Shown here in pieces: positions 23,238 through 31,654 of a DNA stretch of 39,642 nt. Each line of letters begins with the position of its first letter. The first letter of the stretch is position 1. Made by a program: the position numbers and the translations under genes. Source of the stretch: Erysipelotrichaceae bacterium (GTDB lineage Bacteria > Bacillota_I > Bacilli_A > Erysipelotrichales > Erysipelotrichaceae); assembly GCA_022767445.1 (NCBI GenBank), contig JALENJ010000001.1, positions 1 through 39,642 of the forward strand. The letters are read 5' to 3'. The notes below the pieces were generated by a model. The model saw nothing but the letters and a program-made list of their open reading frames with translations. It searched no databases and was not told where the DNA came from.

Positions 23238-23244
23238 CGTGTCC

Positions 23245-24429
23245 TCATTTCTTTAAGCAGTGGCGTAAGATTTCTTTGGCTGTATCATCCTTTGAAAGTA
23301 GGCCTAAGTTTTCAACGCTATGGGCAGATACAATCTTTACCACATTGGTATCTACACCAAAGCCAGCACCTATATCCTTTAAGCTATTTGCGATAATATA
23401 GTCAACGTTTTTCTCATGGAGCTTCTTCTCTGCATTCTCCATCAGATTTTCAGTTTCCATCGCAAAGCCAATAATCATTTGATACTCTTTCTTCTTTTCA
23501 CCGATGGTATGTAGGATGTCTTGGGTTCTCTGTAAGTTTAAAGACCAATTCCCTTCAGACTTCTTAATCTTCTGGTCTGCCTTTTCAACTGGCGTATAAT
23601 CCGCTACTGCAGCCGCCATAATTGTGACATCACTATGATCAAATTCACTTATGACAGCATCGTACATTTCACTTGCACTATTTACATTAATCTGATTGAT
23701 GCCATATGGCTTTCTTAGATTTGTTTGTCCAGATATCAGTGTGACATTGGCACCTGCATTGCGTGCAGCTCTAGCTAGGGCATAACCCATCTTTCCACTG
23801 GAATGATTGGTAATATAACGCACTGGATCAATTTCCTCACGTGTTGCGCCTGCTGAAATGAGTATATTCTTGCCAGTTAGATATCTATCTTTTTCAATTA
23901 ACGATGTAATCGCATCTTCAATATCCTCAGGATCTGGAAGTCTACCAGCACCTAAATCTCCACATGCAAGGTAGCCAGCATAAGCCTCCATCACATGCAT
24001 ACCATACTCTCTGCACTTTGTGATATTTGCTTGCGTGATTGGATTGTTCAACATATATGTATTCATCGCCGGAACAATCAACTTAGGACAAGTGGCAGCT
24101 AGAAATGTTGTTGTTAACAAATCATCCGCAATCCCATTGGATACCTTAGCGATAATATTTGCGGTAGCTGGTGCAATCACAAATAAATCGGCCTTCTTGG
24201 CAAGGGAGATATGATGTACATCCGGTATATAATCCACCGTAAACATATCTGTAATGACTTTTTGCTTACTAAGAGTTTGAAACGTCAATGGCGTTACAAA
24301 CTTCTCAGCATCCTTTGTCATAATGACATGAACTTCATCCCCCTGCTTTGTTAGAGAGGATACAAGTTGACATATTTTATACGCCGCAATTCCTGCAGTC
24401 ACTCCTACTACAACACATTTATTTTCCAT
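23245..24429 (-). CDS. coaBC: Bifunctional phosphopantothenoylcysteine decarboxylase/synthetase
   Basis: 394 residues. N-terminal CoaC flavoprotein: GVTAGIAAYKICQLVSSL, catalytic His in PDVHHISLAKKADLFVIAPA, PAMNTYMLNNP substrate clamp, and the active Cys in YLACGDLGAGRL. C-terminal CoaB: ISAGATREEIDPVRYITNHS then SGKMGYALARAA, with VADYTPVEKADQKIKKSEG containing the CTP-ligand Lys. Makes 4'-phosphopantetheine from 4'-phosphopantothenate and cysteine with CTP. ATG at 24429 with an extended -10 (TGTTATAAT) upstream on the minus strand at about 24456-24451. Confidence 0.96.
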   Translation of the reverse strand: MENKCVVVGVTAGIAAYKICQLVSSLTKQGDEVHVIMTKDAEKFVTPLTFQTLSKQKVITDMFTVDYIPDVHHISLAKKADLFVIAPATANIIAKVSNGIADDLLTTTFLAATCPKLIVPAMNTYMLNNPITQANITKCREYGMHVMEAYAGYLACGDLGAGRLPDPEDIEDAITSLIEKDRYLTGKNILISAGATREEIDPVRYITNHSSGKMGYALARAARNAGANVTLISGQTNLRKPYGINQINVNSASEMYDAVISEFDHSDVTIMAAAVADYTPVEKADQKIKKSEGNWSLNLQRTQDILHTIGEKKKEYQMIIGFAMETENLMENAEKKLHEKNVDYIIANSLKDIGAGFGVDTNVVKIVSAHSVENLGLLSKDDTAKEILRHCLKK

Positions 24430-24498
24430 AACATATACCTTCTTGCCAGTATTATAACACGATGAGTATGCTAATATTAAATAAAGAGGTATATGAAA

Positions 24499-25050
24499 AT
24501 GACACAGAAATTCCTAGTAGTATCTGATATTCACGGTGACTTTGATAGTGCAAACGCAATGGCGGAAGCCTTCAGCTATCACCAAGCTGATCAAATCCTA
24601 TGTCTAGGTGATATTTTGTACCACGGACCTAGAAATGTTTTGCCTAGCGGTTATGCACCAAAGAAAGTCATTCAATTGATGAATCAATACAAAGATAAAA
24701 TTATCGCAGTACGTGGTAATTGTGATGGGGAAGTAGATCAAATGGTACTTGAATTCCCTATTACTTCCGACTACAACGTCTTATATTTTGAAAATCACAA
24801 GATTTTCATGTCCCATGGACATATCTATTCACCAGATAAGCTACCACCACTCAATACTGGCGCTGCATTTCTATCAGGACATACACATATTCCAACCACC
24901 ACAAATCGTGATGGTATCTTACTATTAAATCCAGGATCAATCGCCCTACCAAAACAGAATCATCCCCAAACCTATGCAATTTTAGATGAGAATGGATTTA
25001 CGATATACACCCTTGATCATCAAATTTACATGCATACAAACTGGCTATAA
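24499..25050 (+). CDS. yfcE: YfcE-like metallophosphodiesterase
   Basis: 183 residues from the ATG at 24499 (MTQKFLVVSDIHGDFDSANA); AGAGG is 9 nt from it but only 3 nt from an ATG two codons earlier. Metal-binding motifs of calcineurin-like enzymes are seen: DIHGD, ILCLGDILYHGPR, VRGNCDGEVDQM, FMSHGHIYSP, LSGHTHIPTT, LLNPGSIALPK. YfcE-type enzymes cleave phosphodiester bonds in vitro; the in vivo substrate is unknown. Divergent from coaBC. Confidence 0.88.
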   Translation: MTQKFLVVSDIHGDFDSANAMAEAFSYHQADQILCLGDILYHGPRNVLPSGYAPKKVIQLMNQYKDKIIAVRGNCDGEVDQMVLEFPITSDYNVLYFENHKIFMSHGHIYSPDKLPPLNTGAAFLSGHTHIPTTTNRDGILLLNPGSIALPKQNHPQTYAILDENGFTIYTLDHQIYMHTNWL

Positions 25051-25088
25051 ATCATGTATAATGAATACAAAGAAAGTTGAGGTCTATT

Positions 25089-25805
25089 ATGTCTACACCA
25101 CACAACAGTGCAAATAAAGGCGACTTTGCAAAAACTGTATTAATGCCTGGCGATCCATTACGTGCTAAATTTATCGCTGAAACATTCTTAGAAAATCCAC
25201 GTCTCGTAAATAACGTACGTGGCGTACAAGGATATACAGGAACATGGAAAGGAAAACCAGTTTCTGTAATGGCATCTGGCATGGGCATGCCATCCATCGG
25301 AATTTACTCTTATGAGTTATTCAAGGAATACGATGTTGAGAATATCATTCGTATTGGTTCTGCTGGAGCCTATCAGCCAGAGTTAAAGCTATTCGATGTA
25401 GTACTTGCTTCAGGTGCTTACTCTGAATCTTCATTTGCGAAGGAACAATGCGGAAATACAGATGAGATTATCGAGCCTTCTGCATCTCTCAATGAGAAGA
25501 TCAAGAAAGCTGCAGATAATCTTGGCATGAAGATTTCTGAAGGAACAATTCACTCCTCTGATGTTTTCTACCGTGAAAAGAACATCAACTACCTACCTAA
25601 GGTTGTTGATGAACTACATTGCTTAGCAGTAGAGATGGAAAGCTTTGCGCTGTTCTCCAACGCAAAAGTATTAGGCAAGAACGCTTCCTGCTTATTAACA
25701 ATCTCTGATAGCTTTGTAACACCAGAGATCACAACAGCTGAACAACGTCAAACAGCCTTCACTGATATGATGAAGATTGCCCTTGACGCCGCAATTGCTG
25801 AATAA
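25089..25805 (+). CDS. deoD: Purine nucleoside phosphorylase, DeoD type
   Basis: 238 residues from the ATG at 25089 (MSTPHNSANKGDFAKTVLMP); GAGG is 7 nt upstream and a TTG four codons earlier lies inside that site. Motifs VLMPGDPLRAKFIAETF, VMASGMGMPSIGIYSYELF, IIRIGSAGAYQ, HSSDVFYREK, CLAVEMESFALF and LLTISDSFVTPE (catalytic Asp) are those of the hexameric enzyme, which splits purine nucleosides with phosphate. TATAAT at 25057-25062 suggests its own promoter. Confidence 0.97.
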   Translation: MSTPHNSANKGDFAKTVLMPGDPLRAKFIAETFLENPRLVNNVRGVQGYTGTWKGKPVSVMASGMGMPSIGIYSYELFKEYDVENIIRIGSAGAYQPELKLFDVVLASGAYSESSFAKEQCGNTDEIIEPSASLNEKIKKAADNLGMKISEGTIHSSDVFYREKNINYLPKVVDELHCLAVEMESFALFSNAKVLGKNASCLLTISDSFVTPEITTAEQRQTAFTDMMKIALDAAIAE

Positions 25806-25811
25806 AAACTT

Positions 25812-25844
25812 GGATATCATCTTCTGATGATATCCTTTTCTTTT
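25812..25844 (+). terminator. Terminator after deoD
   Basis: Perfect 10-bp stem GGATATCATC / GATGATATCC with a TTCT loop and a TTTTCTTTT tail. It touches the stop codon of the convergent gene. Confidence 0.9.
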
Positions 25845-26376
25845 ACATATGATTCAACTCATATTGGATGATGTCTTTAAGGACTTCAATCTGTTTTGTA
25901 AATCCAAGACGATTAGGTAAATCTATAAATACTTTTTGAAACTCTTCGTTGACTCTTTGTTCAACTACAATATCCTCACGCTTGCCCATCCCAAAGAAAT
26001 ACGAACGACTTTGATTCTCTTTGCTTAGACGGATATACATTTTTGCAAAGTGTTTCCATTCCGCAAGTAATTCAACAGTTTGTAATTCATATAAGCCTAA
26101 TTCTTTTAATAACTTTTGATACTCTTGTTTATTCTTAGTTAATGAAAATGTACTAAACTTTTCATCTGCCATCACTTTCATCATCATACATGCATGCATA
26201 AAGTGATCTGCAGGCTTTCTTAGCTTTGCATTCCCATATCTTAGATTTAGTACACTTAACATTTCTTTGCCAGTATTATCTTCTGGATACTCAGATAGAT
26301 ACTCAGTTAACAACAGATATCGATCATAACTGTTATCCAATTGATAATATTGTTTTTTTAATTCATCAATATTCAT
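25843..26376 (-). CDS. Conserved hypothetical cytoplasmic protein
   Basis: 177 residues, all helical, no signal or membrane segment. Segments YDRYLLLTEYLSEYPEDNTG, LNLRYGNAKLRKPADHFMHA and MMKVMADEKFSTF recur in an uncharacterised family of gut Firmicutes. ATG preceded by TATAAT at about 26385 so the leader is very short. No function proposed. Confidence 0.6.
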   Translation of the reverse strand: MNIDELKKQYYQLDNSYDRYLLLTEYLSEYPEDNTGKEMLSVLNLRYGNAKLRKPADHFMHACMMMKVMADEKFSTFSLTKNKQEYQKLLKELGLYELQTVELLAEWKHFAKMYIRLSKENQSRSYFFGMGKREDIVVEQRVNEEFQKVFIDLPNRLGFTKQIEVLKDIIQYELNHM

Positions 26377-26405
26377 ATTTGCATTATACCCAATATAGAA
26401 AGAAA

Positions 26406-26424
26406 GCGGAACATTTCGTTCCGC
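26406..26424 (-). terminator. Terminator of the mgl operon
   Basis: GCGGAAC, 5-nt loop, GTTCCGC; on the minus strand TTTCTTTCT follows. Lies just past mglC. Confidence 0.85.
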
Positions 26425-26431
26425 ATTTCAA

Positions 26432-28114
26432 TTATTTCTTTTGAACGTACTTCAAGCAGTCCAGTGTAACTGCAGCTAAGATAATAATACCTTCAAATAC
26501 GAACTGTAGGTTAGTATCAATACCTAGGATCGTTAATGAGTATGTTAGAGCTGTAAAGATCATAACACCTACAACAACACCAGAGATCTTACCAATACCA
26601 CCCGAGAAGGAGACACCACCTACTACACAAGCAGCGATTGCGTCCATATCCCAACCTTGTCCATACGCAGCAGATCCTGATCCAACCATACGATTACATT
26701 CCAACCATGCGCCAAATCCATAGAGAACACCAGCCATTGCGAATGCCATAATCGTTACTTTAAATACATCGATACCAGATACTGCAGCGGCTTCTGGATT
26801 TCCACCAACCGCATATAAGTTCTTACCAAATGTCGTCTTATTCCAGATAAACCATACAATTACCACTGCGGCTGCTGCCCATAAGATAATTGTTGGGAAG
26901 TTACCAATCTTTGGAATAATCATCGCTGGAATTTCATTTTCGATTGCGCCGAAAGATACACCCTTTGTTGCATAAGTAACGATACCGAAAATGATTAACA
27001 TATTTGACATCGAAGAAATAAATGGATGCATCTTATACTTAGCTTTAAAGAAACCAGCTAAAGATGTAAAGATAGTACATAGTACGATACATACAAGTAA
27101 GGCAAATACAGCTCTTACACCAATTGGTAATCCTGTAAAATCAAACACTTTACCAAATACAGCACCTGTATTAATACCTTTATGCATGATGATTGTTGAG
27201 GCTACCATACCCATACCAATCATACGACCGATAGATAAGTCGGTGCCTGCCAACATCAATAGACCTGCAGCACCCAAAGCCAAGAACATTCTAGGAGATG
27301 CCTGTTGTAGAATATTCAAGATGTTATTTACAGTAAATAACTGTGTATGCTTGATTAATGGTGTCACAATACCTAAACCAATGAATACCAAGATAATAAC
27401 CAAATACAATCCATTACGTAATAACCACTCTTTGCGGTTGAATGTGTATTTGTAGTGTTCATAGCGCTGTGCCATGTTTTCTGTAAAGCTGAACTTCGAC
27501 ATCTTTAACAGATCAATCAAGCGATAGCGTTGTACGAAAGCTTCATGTTTACGATCCTTGATAGCCTGTAAATCTTTTTGATAGGTTAGTTTGGCATCAA
27601 AGAGTTTGTTCTTAAAAACATAGTTTTCATCTTTGATTTCCTGTTTTGCGTCTGCGTCATTGCCTGAAAGCTTGGATAGATTCTGTGCATGTACCTTCTT
27701 GACTTCCGCAGCAGTTTCACTATATCTCTTTGCGGCCAACTCCTTTTCAGCAGCACAGCTAGCTACAACTTTGTTGTAGTAGTCTTTATCAAAGTGCTCA
27801 TTTAGATAACTAACGGCTTGTTTGATTAACTCATCAACCTGTGGCTTATTTTCTTTTTCTTTTGCTTGGGCAATTTGTAAAGCTTTCTTCGCTTCTAAGA
27901 TACGATTTTCTCTTTCTGCTTTTGTTAAGCTCTTATCACTCTTCGTATTTTGAATTGTACTTAAGAGTTCAAGTGTTTTATCTGTTCCATCTTTACGAAG
28001 TAAATCAATCTTAGATTGAATTTCACCTACGTAATCCGTAATCGGTTTTAATAAATTTTCTTCTTGGTCAACAGAGAGAACCCCTGCTTGTAATTTTTCG
28101 TTATTCTGACTCAT
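26432..28114 (-). CDS. mglC: Galactose/methyl-galactoside ABC permease with large N-terminal extension
   Basis: 560 residues from the ATG at 28114 (MSQNNEKLQAGVLSVDQEEN) with GGAGGGG 8 nt upstream. The C-terminal 325 residues are a standard MglC/RbsC permease: first membrane helix LYLVIILVFIGLGIVTPLI near residue 236, PRMFLALGAAGLLMLAGTDL then SIGRMIGMGM, the EAA-like GGNPEAAAVSGIDVFKVTIM, and AACVVGGVSFSGGIGKISGV. The preceding 230 residues are unusual: charged, helical, probably coiled coil (AERENRILEAKKALQIAQAK, KYTFNRKEWLLRNG at the junction), on the cytoplasmic side. E. coli MglC is about 336 residues. Last gene of mglBAC. Confidence 0.93.
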   Translation of the reverse strand: MSQNNEKLQAGVLSVDQEENLLKPITDYVGEIQSKIDLLRKDGTDKTLELLSTIQNTKSDKSLTKAERENRILEAKKALQIAQAKEKENKPQVDELIKQAVSYLNEHFDKDYYNKVVASCAAEKELAAKRYSETAAEVKKVHAQNLSKLSGNDADAKQEIKDENYVFKNKLFDAKLTYQKDLQAIKDRKHEAFVQRYRLIDLLKMSKFSFTENMAQRYEHYKYTFNRKEWLLRNGLYLVIILVFIGLGIVTPLIKHTQLFTVNNILNILQQASPRMFLALGAAGLLMLAGTDLSIGRMIGMGMVASTIIMHKGINTGAVFGKVFDFTGLPIGVRAVFALLVCIVLCTIFTSLAGFFKAKYKMHPFISSMSNMLIIFGIVTYATKGVSFGAIENEIPAMIIPKIGNFPTIILWAAAAVVIVWFIWNKTTFGKNLYAVGGNPEAAAVSGIDVFKVTIMAFAMAGVLYGFGAWLECNRMVGSGSAAYGQGWDMDAIAACVVGGVSFSGGIGKISGVVVGVMIFTALTYSLTILGIDTNLQFVFEGIIILAAVTLDCLKYVQKK

Positions 28115-28129
28115 ATATAACCCCTCCAA

Positions 28130-29638
28130 TTACAAATACATTGCGCTGAGTCTCAGGAGCTCTTCCTGATTTGTTTCTTTGGTATTTACAATACCTGCTA
28201 AACGTCCATTGGACATAACCCCTATACGGTTTGTAATACCCAATATCTCTGGCATTTCAGATGAACATACAATGATTGTCTTACCCATCTTTGCCATCTT
28301 GATAATTAAGTCATAGATTTCATACTTAGCACCTACATCAATACCTCTGGTAGGTTCATCCATCATGAATACTTTTGGATCTCTTTCTAACCATTTACCG
28401 AAGATAATCTTCTGTTGGTTGCCACCAGATAGTGATGTAATCGCATCATCTGGTCCCATGCATTTTGTATGCATGATTGCGATTTCTTTGACGGTTGCTT
28501 TTGTCATTTTCGCATCTGAGACAACAATACCATTCTTATAATGGTCAATATTTGCAATGCATGTATTGAATGTTAAATCACTCTTTAAGAATAGACCATT
28601 TGCTTTTCTTTCTTCTGTAATCATCGCAAAGCCACTATCCATCGCCTCTTTCGCACTATTGAAGTTCATGAGCTTACCATCGTAATACACGCGACCTGCA
28701 GCACGTGTACGAACACCGAAGATTGTCTCCATGAGTTCTGTTCTACCTGCACCTACAAGTCCATATAGACCAAATATCTCACCTTGTTTTACTTCAAAGT
28801 TGATATCATCCAAGTATGGAGCGTACTTCGTAGATAGATCACGTACGGTAAGTATTGTTTCACCTGGTGTATTGTCCACTGGTGGGAAACGATTATCGAG
28901 TGAGCGTCCAACCATGGCCGCAATTAGATCATTCATATTTGTCTCTGTCACGTTTTTGGTCATGATCATCTTACCATCACGCAATACAGAAACCTGATCA
29001 CAGATATCAAAGATTTCATCCATCTTATGAGAGATATAGATAATTGAGATGCCCTGATCTCTTAATTTTCTCATCATCTGGAATAGCTTTTTAACCTCAG
29101 GTTCCGTTAGGGAAGACGTAGGTTCATCTAATACAATTAATTTAGAATGATAAGATATCGCCTTGGCAATCTCACACATCTGTCTTGCGGATACGGACAT
29201 CGTACGCATTGGTTGTGTTAGATTTACAGTAATTCCCAAGCTTCTAAATAGTTCTGAAGCCTCTTTCTTCATACGACCTTCATCGATGACTCCAATCGCA
29301 TTCTTTGGATATCTTCCCAAGAATAAATTATCGACAACACTACGTTCTAGACATTGATTTAACTCTTGATGTACCATCGCAATTCCATTTTCAAGAGCAT
29401 CTTTTGGGCCTGAGAAATTCACTTCTCTTCCATTTAGAAAAATACTACCCTCATCTTTTTGGTATGTACCGAATAGGCACTTCATCATCGTAGATTTTCC
29501 TGCACCATTTTCACCCATCAATCCCATGATTGAACCTGGCTTGACATCTAGGTTAATGTGATCAAGAACACGATTTCTACCAAATGATTTCGACATACCT
29601 TTGATTGATAAAATTGTCTTATCGTTTGTTTCTCTCAT
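28130..29638 (-). CDS. mglA: Galactose/methyl-galactoside ABC transporter ATPase (double domain)
   Basis: 502 residues with two ABC domains. First: Walker A GLMGENGAGKSTMMKCLFG, signature SVSARQMCEIAKAISYHSK, Walker B LIVLDEPTSSLTE. Second: degenerate Walker A GLYGLVGAGRTELMETIFG, signature SLSGGNQQKIIFGKWLERDP, Walker B VFMMDEPTRGIDVGAKYEI. This is the usual MglA/RbsA arrangement, energising sugar import by MglC. Encoded between mglB and mglC; 15 bp separates it from mglC. Confidence 0.97.
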   Translation of the reverse strand: MRETNDKTILSIKGMSKSFGRNRVLDHINLDVKPGSIMGLMGENGAGKSTMMKCLFGTYQKDEGSIFLNGREVNFSGPKDALENGIAMVHQELNQCLERSVVDNLFLGRYPKNAIGVIDEGRMKKEASELFRSLGITVNLTQPMRTMSVSARQMCEIAKAISYHSKLIVLDEPTSSLTEPEVKKLFQMMRKLRDQGISIIYISHKMDEIFDICDQVSVLRDGKMIMTKNVTETNMNDLIAAMVGRSLDNRFPPVDNTPGETILTVRDLSTKYAPYLDDINFEVKQGEIFGLYGLVGAGRTELMETIFGVRTRAAGRVYYDGKLMNFNSAKEAMDSGFAMITEERKANGLFLKSDLTFNTCIANIDHYKNGIVVSDAKMTKATVKEIAIMHTKCMGPDDAITSLSGGNQQKIIFGKWLERDPKVFMMDEPTRGIDVGAKYEIYDLIIKMAKMGKTIIVCSSEMPEILGITNRIGVMSNGRLAGIVNTKETNQEELLRLSAMYL

Positions 29639-29691
29639 AACTTTTACCTCTATATATCATTCATAACATCTAAGTACATACACTACTTAGA

Positions 29692-29732
29692 AAGAGGCTA
29701 CCAGGTTATATTTGCATCCCTGTTAGCCTCTT
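29692..29732 (-). terminator. Intercistronic stem-loop between mglB and mglA
   Basis: AAGAGGCTA pairs with TAGCCTCTT, and an inner CAGG/CCTG extends the stem. On the minus strand TTTCT follows. Probably a partial terminator or 3' mRNA stabiliser giving more binding protein than ATPase, as common in ABC operons. Confidence 0.7.
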
Positions 29733-29750
29733 AAAAATTCTCTTACTAAA

Positions 29751-31001
29751 TTACTTTAGAAGTGAAGTGTAGGATGTTGCGTTATCTGTCTTAACCATGT
29801 TAATCGCAAACGCATCATACTGACTAGGGTTACCTAGACGATTTGTGATATTAGACTCTGTTTGTCCATCACCACCGATGTATTCAACATCAAGTTTTAG
29901 AAGATCATCATATTTCTCAAGCAATGGTTGATATGTTGAACTTAAGAAATTATCAGAAGCGTTATAGATATTTAACCAAACTTTCTTAGTTTCACTATTT
30001 ACTTCCTTAGATATTGGTTCATAAACCTTTGTTGCGTCCATGAAGTCCGTGTAGTTTTCAGCAGTTACAGCTAGGTTCAATGCATAGAATGAACGATCTT
30101 CTTCGTTGTATTCATAGTCAACGCCCTCTTCAAGAACGTTACCAGCTTCATCTGCTGTTGCGATACCAGTATTTACATCAACACCATCTAAAGCATTACG
30201 TAATACTCTAAGTGTTAAGTAAGCCTGTACGTCAGCATGTTGTGAAATTGTTCCACCGTAACCCTCAGCGATAGCTGCTACAGCATCACTATTTGCGTCA
30301 TATCCAAATGTAGGTACCTTGTTTTCTTTCGCCCAAGCTGTAAACATTGACATACCCATACCATCATTGTTAGAAACGATGACATCAATCTGATCACCAA
30401 ATGAAGCAGACCATGTACCAATAGCGTTACCAGCTGTTGCGGCATCCCATGTGGCACCTGCAGAGTTCTTCATCTCTTGAGAAGCTAACTCACGAATTGT
30501 GAAATCTAGACCGTCAATCTTACCATCCTTAACGATAGAAGAAGAACCATCAGTATTTGTTCCAGCTGGTGATGGATCAATATCTCCATCCTTTTCAACA
30601 CCTGTACCAAGAGCCTTACGAGCACCTCTTGTACGAGCGATAGAATCATTATGACCAACGTCACCGATTGCTAATACATAACCGATAACACCGTCACCAT
30701 TGCGGTCGATCACATCTTTGTGGGCAGCGATGTAATCAGCTACCATCTGACCTTGCAACTCAGCACCCTGGTTTGCATCAAATCCTACATAGTATGTATC
30801 CTTGTTGAAATTGAGAGCTTCTTTGTCTAATTCACCTGTCGTACTGTTTGAAGGCTGGCGATTATACCAAACAAGTGGCTTGCTAGCATTCTCTGAACTA
30901 GATCCAGAATTTCCACCATCGGCAGTACTAGAACCACCTCCACATCCAACAAGTGATAGAGCTACCACTGCAGATGTCATAACCGTAAATAATTTCCTCA
31001 T
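29751..31001 (-). CDS. mglB: Galactose/glucose-binding lipoprotein, circularly permuted
   Basis: 416 residues. Lipobox ALSLVGCGGG (lipidated Cys20) and a Gly/Ser linker. The mature chain starts with PLVWYNRQPSN (residue 42), which matches the middle of E. coli MglB (VPVVFFNKEP), continues through YYVGFDANQG, the EF-hand-like calcium loop DRNGDGVIG (99-107), VGHNDSIAR (His117, Asp119, Arg123), TWDAA (Trp185), VSNNDGM and FGYDAN (Asp235). It ends with VWLNIYNASDNFLSSTYQPL (341-360, Asp350/Phe352) and AFAINMVKTDNATSY, which match the start of normal MglB (IGVTIYKYDDNF, ALAINLVDPA). So the first ~80 residues of the family sit at the C terminus, after a linker (about 300-338). Sugar ligands Asp14, Phe16, Asn91, His152, Asp154, Arg158, Trp183, Asn211 and Asp236 of E. 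coli all have counterparts. Probably functional. Confidence 0.93.
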   Translation of the reverse strand: MRKLFTVMTSAVVALSLVGCGGGSSTADGGNSGSSSENASKPLVWYNRQPSNSTTGELDKEALNFNKDTYYVGFDANQGAELQGQMVADYIAAHKDVIDRNGDGVIGYVLAIGDVGHNDSIARTRGARKALGTGVEKDGDIDPSPAGTNTDGSSSIVKDGKIDGLDFTIRELASQEMKNSAGATWDAATAGNAIGTWSASFGDQIDVIVSNNDGMGMSMFTAWAKENKVPTFGYDANSDAVAAIAEGYGGTISQHADVQAYLTLRVLRNALDGVDVNTGIATADEAGNVLEEGVDYEYNEEDRSFYALNLAVTAENYTDFMDATKVYEPISKEVNSETKKVWLNIYNASDNFLSSTYQPLLEKYDDLLKLDVEYIGGDGQTESNITNRLGNPSQYDAFAINMVKTDNATSYTSLLK

Positions 31002-31043
31002 AAAAATTTTCTTTTCCCTCCTAAAATTATTTGGTTTAAACTA

Positions 31044-31057
31044 TGAAAGCGTTTTCA
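31044..31057. promoter_or_regulatory. cre site (CcpA operator) for mglBAC
   Basis: TGAAAGCGTTTTCA fits the consensus TGNAANCGNTTNCA at every fixed position. It lies about 10-20 bp downstream of the predicted transcription start, so CcpA binding would block elongation when preferred sugars are present. Confidence 0.85.
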
Positions 31058-31072
31058 CTTTCAACTATAAAA

Positions 31073-31101
31073 ATGATAGCACCCACTTTTTTGACCGTCA
31101 A
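31073..31101 (-). promoter_or_regulatory. Promoter of mglBAC
   Basis: Minus strand TTGACG (31101-31096), 17-bp spacer, TATCAT (31078-31073). Start predicted near 31066; leader about 65 nt to the mglB ATG at 31001. Confidence 0.75.
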
Positions 31102-31239
31102 CACAAAAAAACTAGACTTGAAACCACTAAGTGAAAACGATAAAAACCAATATCACTCTACAAGCATAAAGATAAAAAAGAAAAAACTCGGCTATTTATC
31201 ACATCATTTTCACATAACTATTTCATCAAATTATATTAA

Positions 31240-31277
31240 AAATTCGGTAAATACACATCATAATATTTACCGAATTT
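31240..31277 (-). terminator. Terminator of the DUF1653 gene
   Basis: Perfect 14-bp stem AAATTCGGTAAATA / TATTTACCGAATTT with a 10-nt loop; on the minus strand TTTTTAAT follows. Likely works for the gene ending at 31298. Confidence 0.85.
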
Positions 31278-31297
31278 TACAAATTCACTGTTAAAAA

Positions 31298-31570
31298 TTA
31301 CCCTATGTTACTTTTACTTGTCTCACGTTCAAAACGATACTTTTGTCTGATATTAGGATACTTATTGTGATCCACCTCTTCCATAAACATTTCATAAGGG
31401 CGTATAAACAATTCTTCCTCTCCATACAAAGCCCTGTAAACGACAAATTTCTCTATGGACTCAGAGTGGATCGCAATACCAACATACTGATACAGATACT
31501 GCATACTGTCTTGATCAACTGTTTCTCTTTTGAAGTGTCTGAGTATATCTCCTTCTCTAAATTCTCTCAT
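31298..31570 (-). CDS. DUF1653 protein
   Basis: 90 residues from the ATG at 31570 (MREFREGDILRHFKRETVDQ) with AGGAGG 6 nt upstream; the GTG one codon earlier is unlikely. YQYVGIAIHSESIEKFVVYR and ALYGEEELFIRPYEMFMEEV with a KYRFE end give a complete DUF1653 domain. The family is widespread and small with no established function; nearby sugar genes may be coincidence. Divergent from the esterase. Confidence 0.88.
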   Translation of the reverse strand: MREFREGDILRHFKRETVDQDSMQYLYQYVGIAIHSESIEKFVVYRALYGEEELFIRPYEMFMEEVDHNKYPNIRQKYRFERETSKSNIG

Positions 31571-31654
31571 CACGTCCTCCTATCTAGTTTCATATTATAT
31601 TTTATACAATATTATTTGATTTTGTTATATAATAGCTACTGCGAGGTAAATTCT

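Noticed and set aside
31113-31150. Second cre-like site (TGAAAACGATAAAA)
   Set aside because: The right half does not match the consensus and it lies upstream of the promoter.
31343-31654. Extra 104 codons upstream of the carboxylesterase ATG
   Set aside because: Antisense to the DUF1653 gene; GAGG with proper spacing marks the ATG at 31655.
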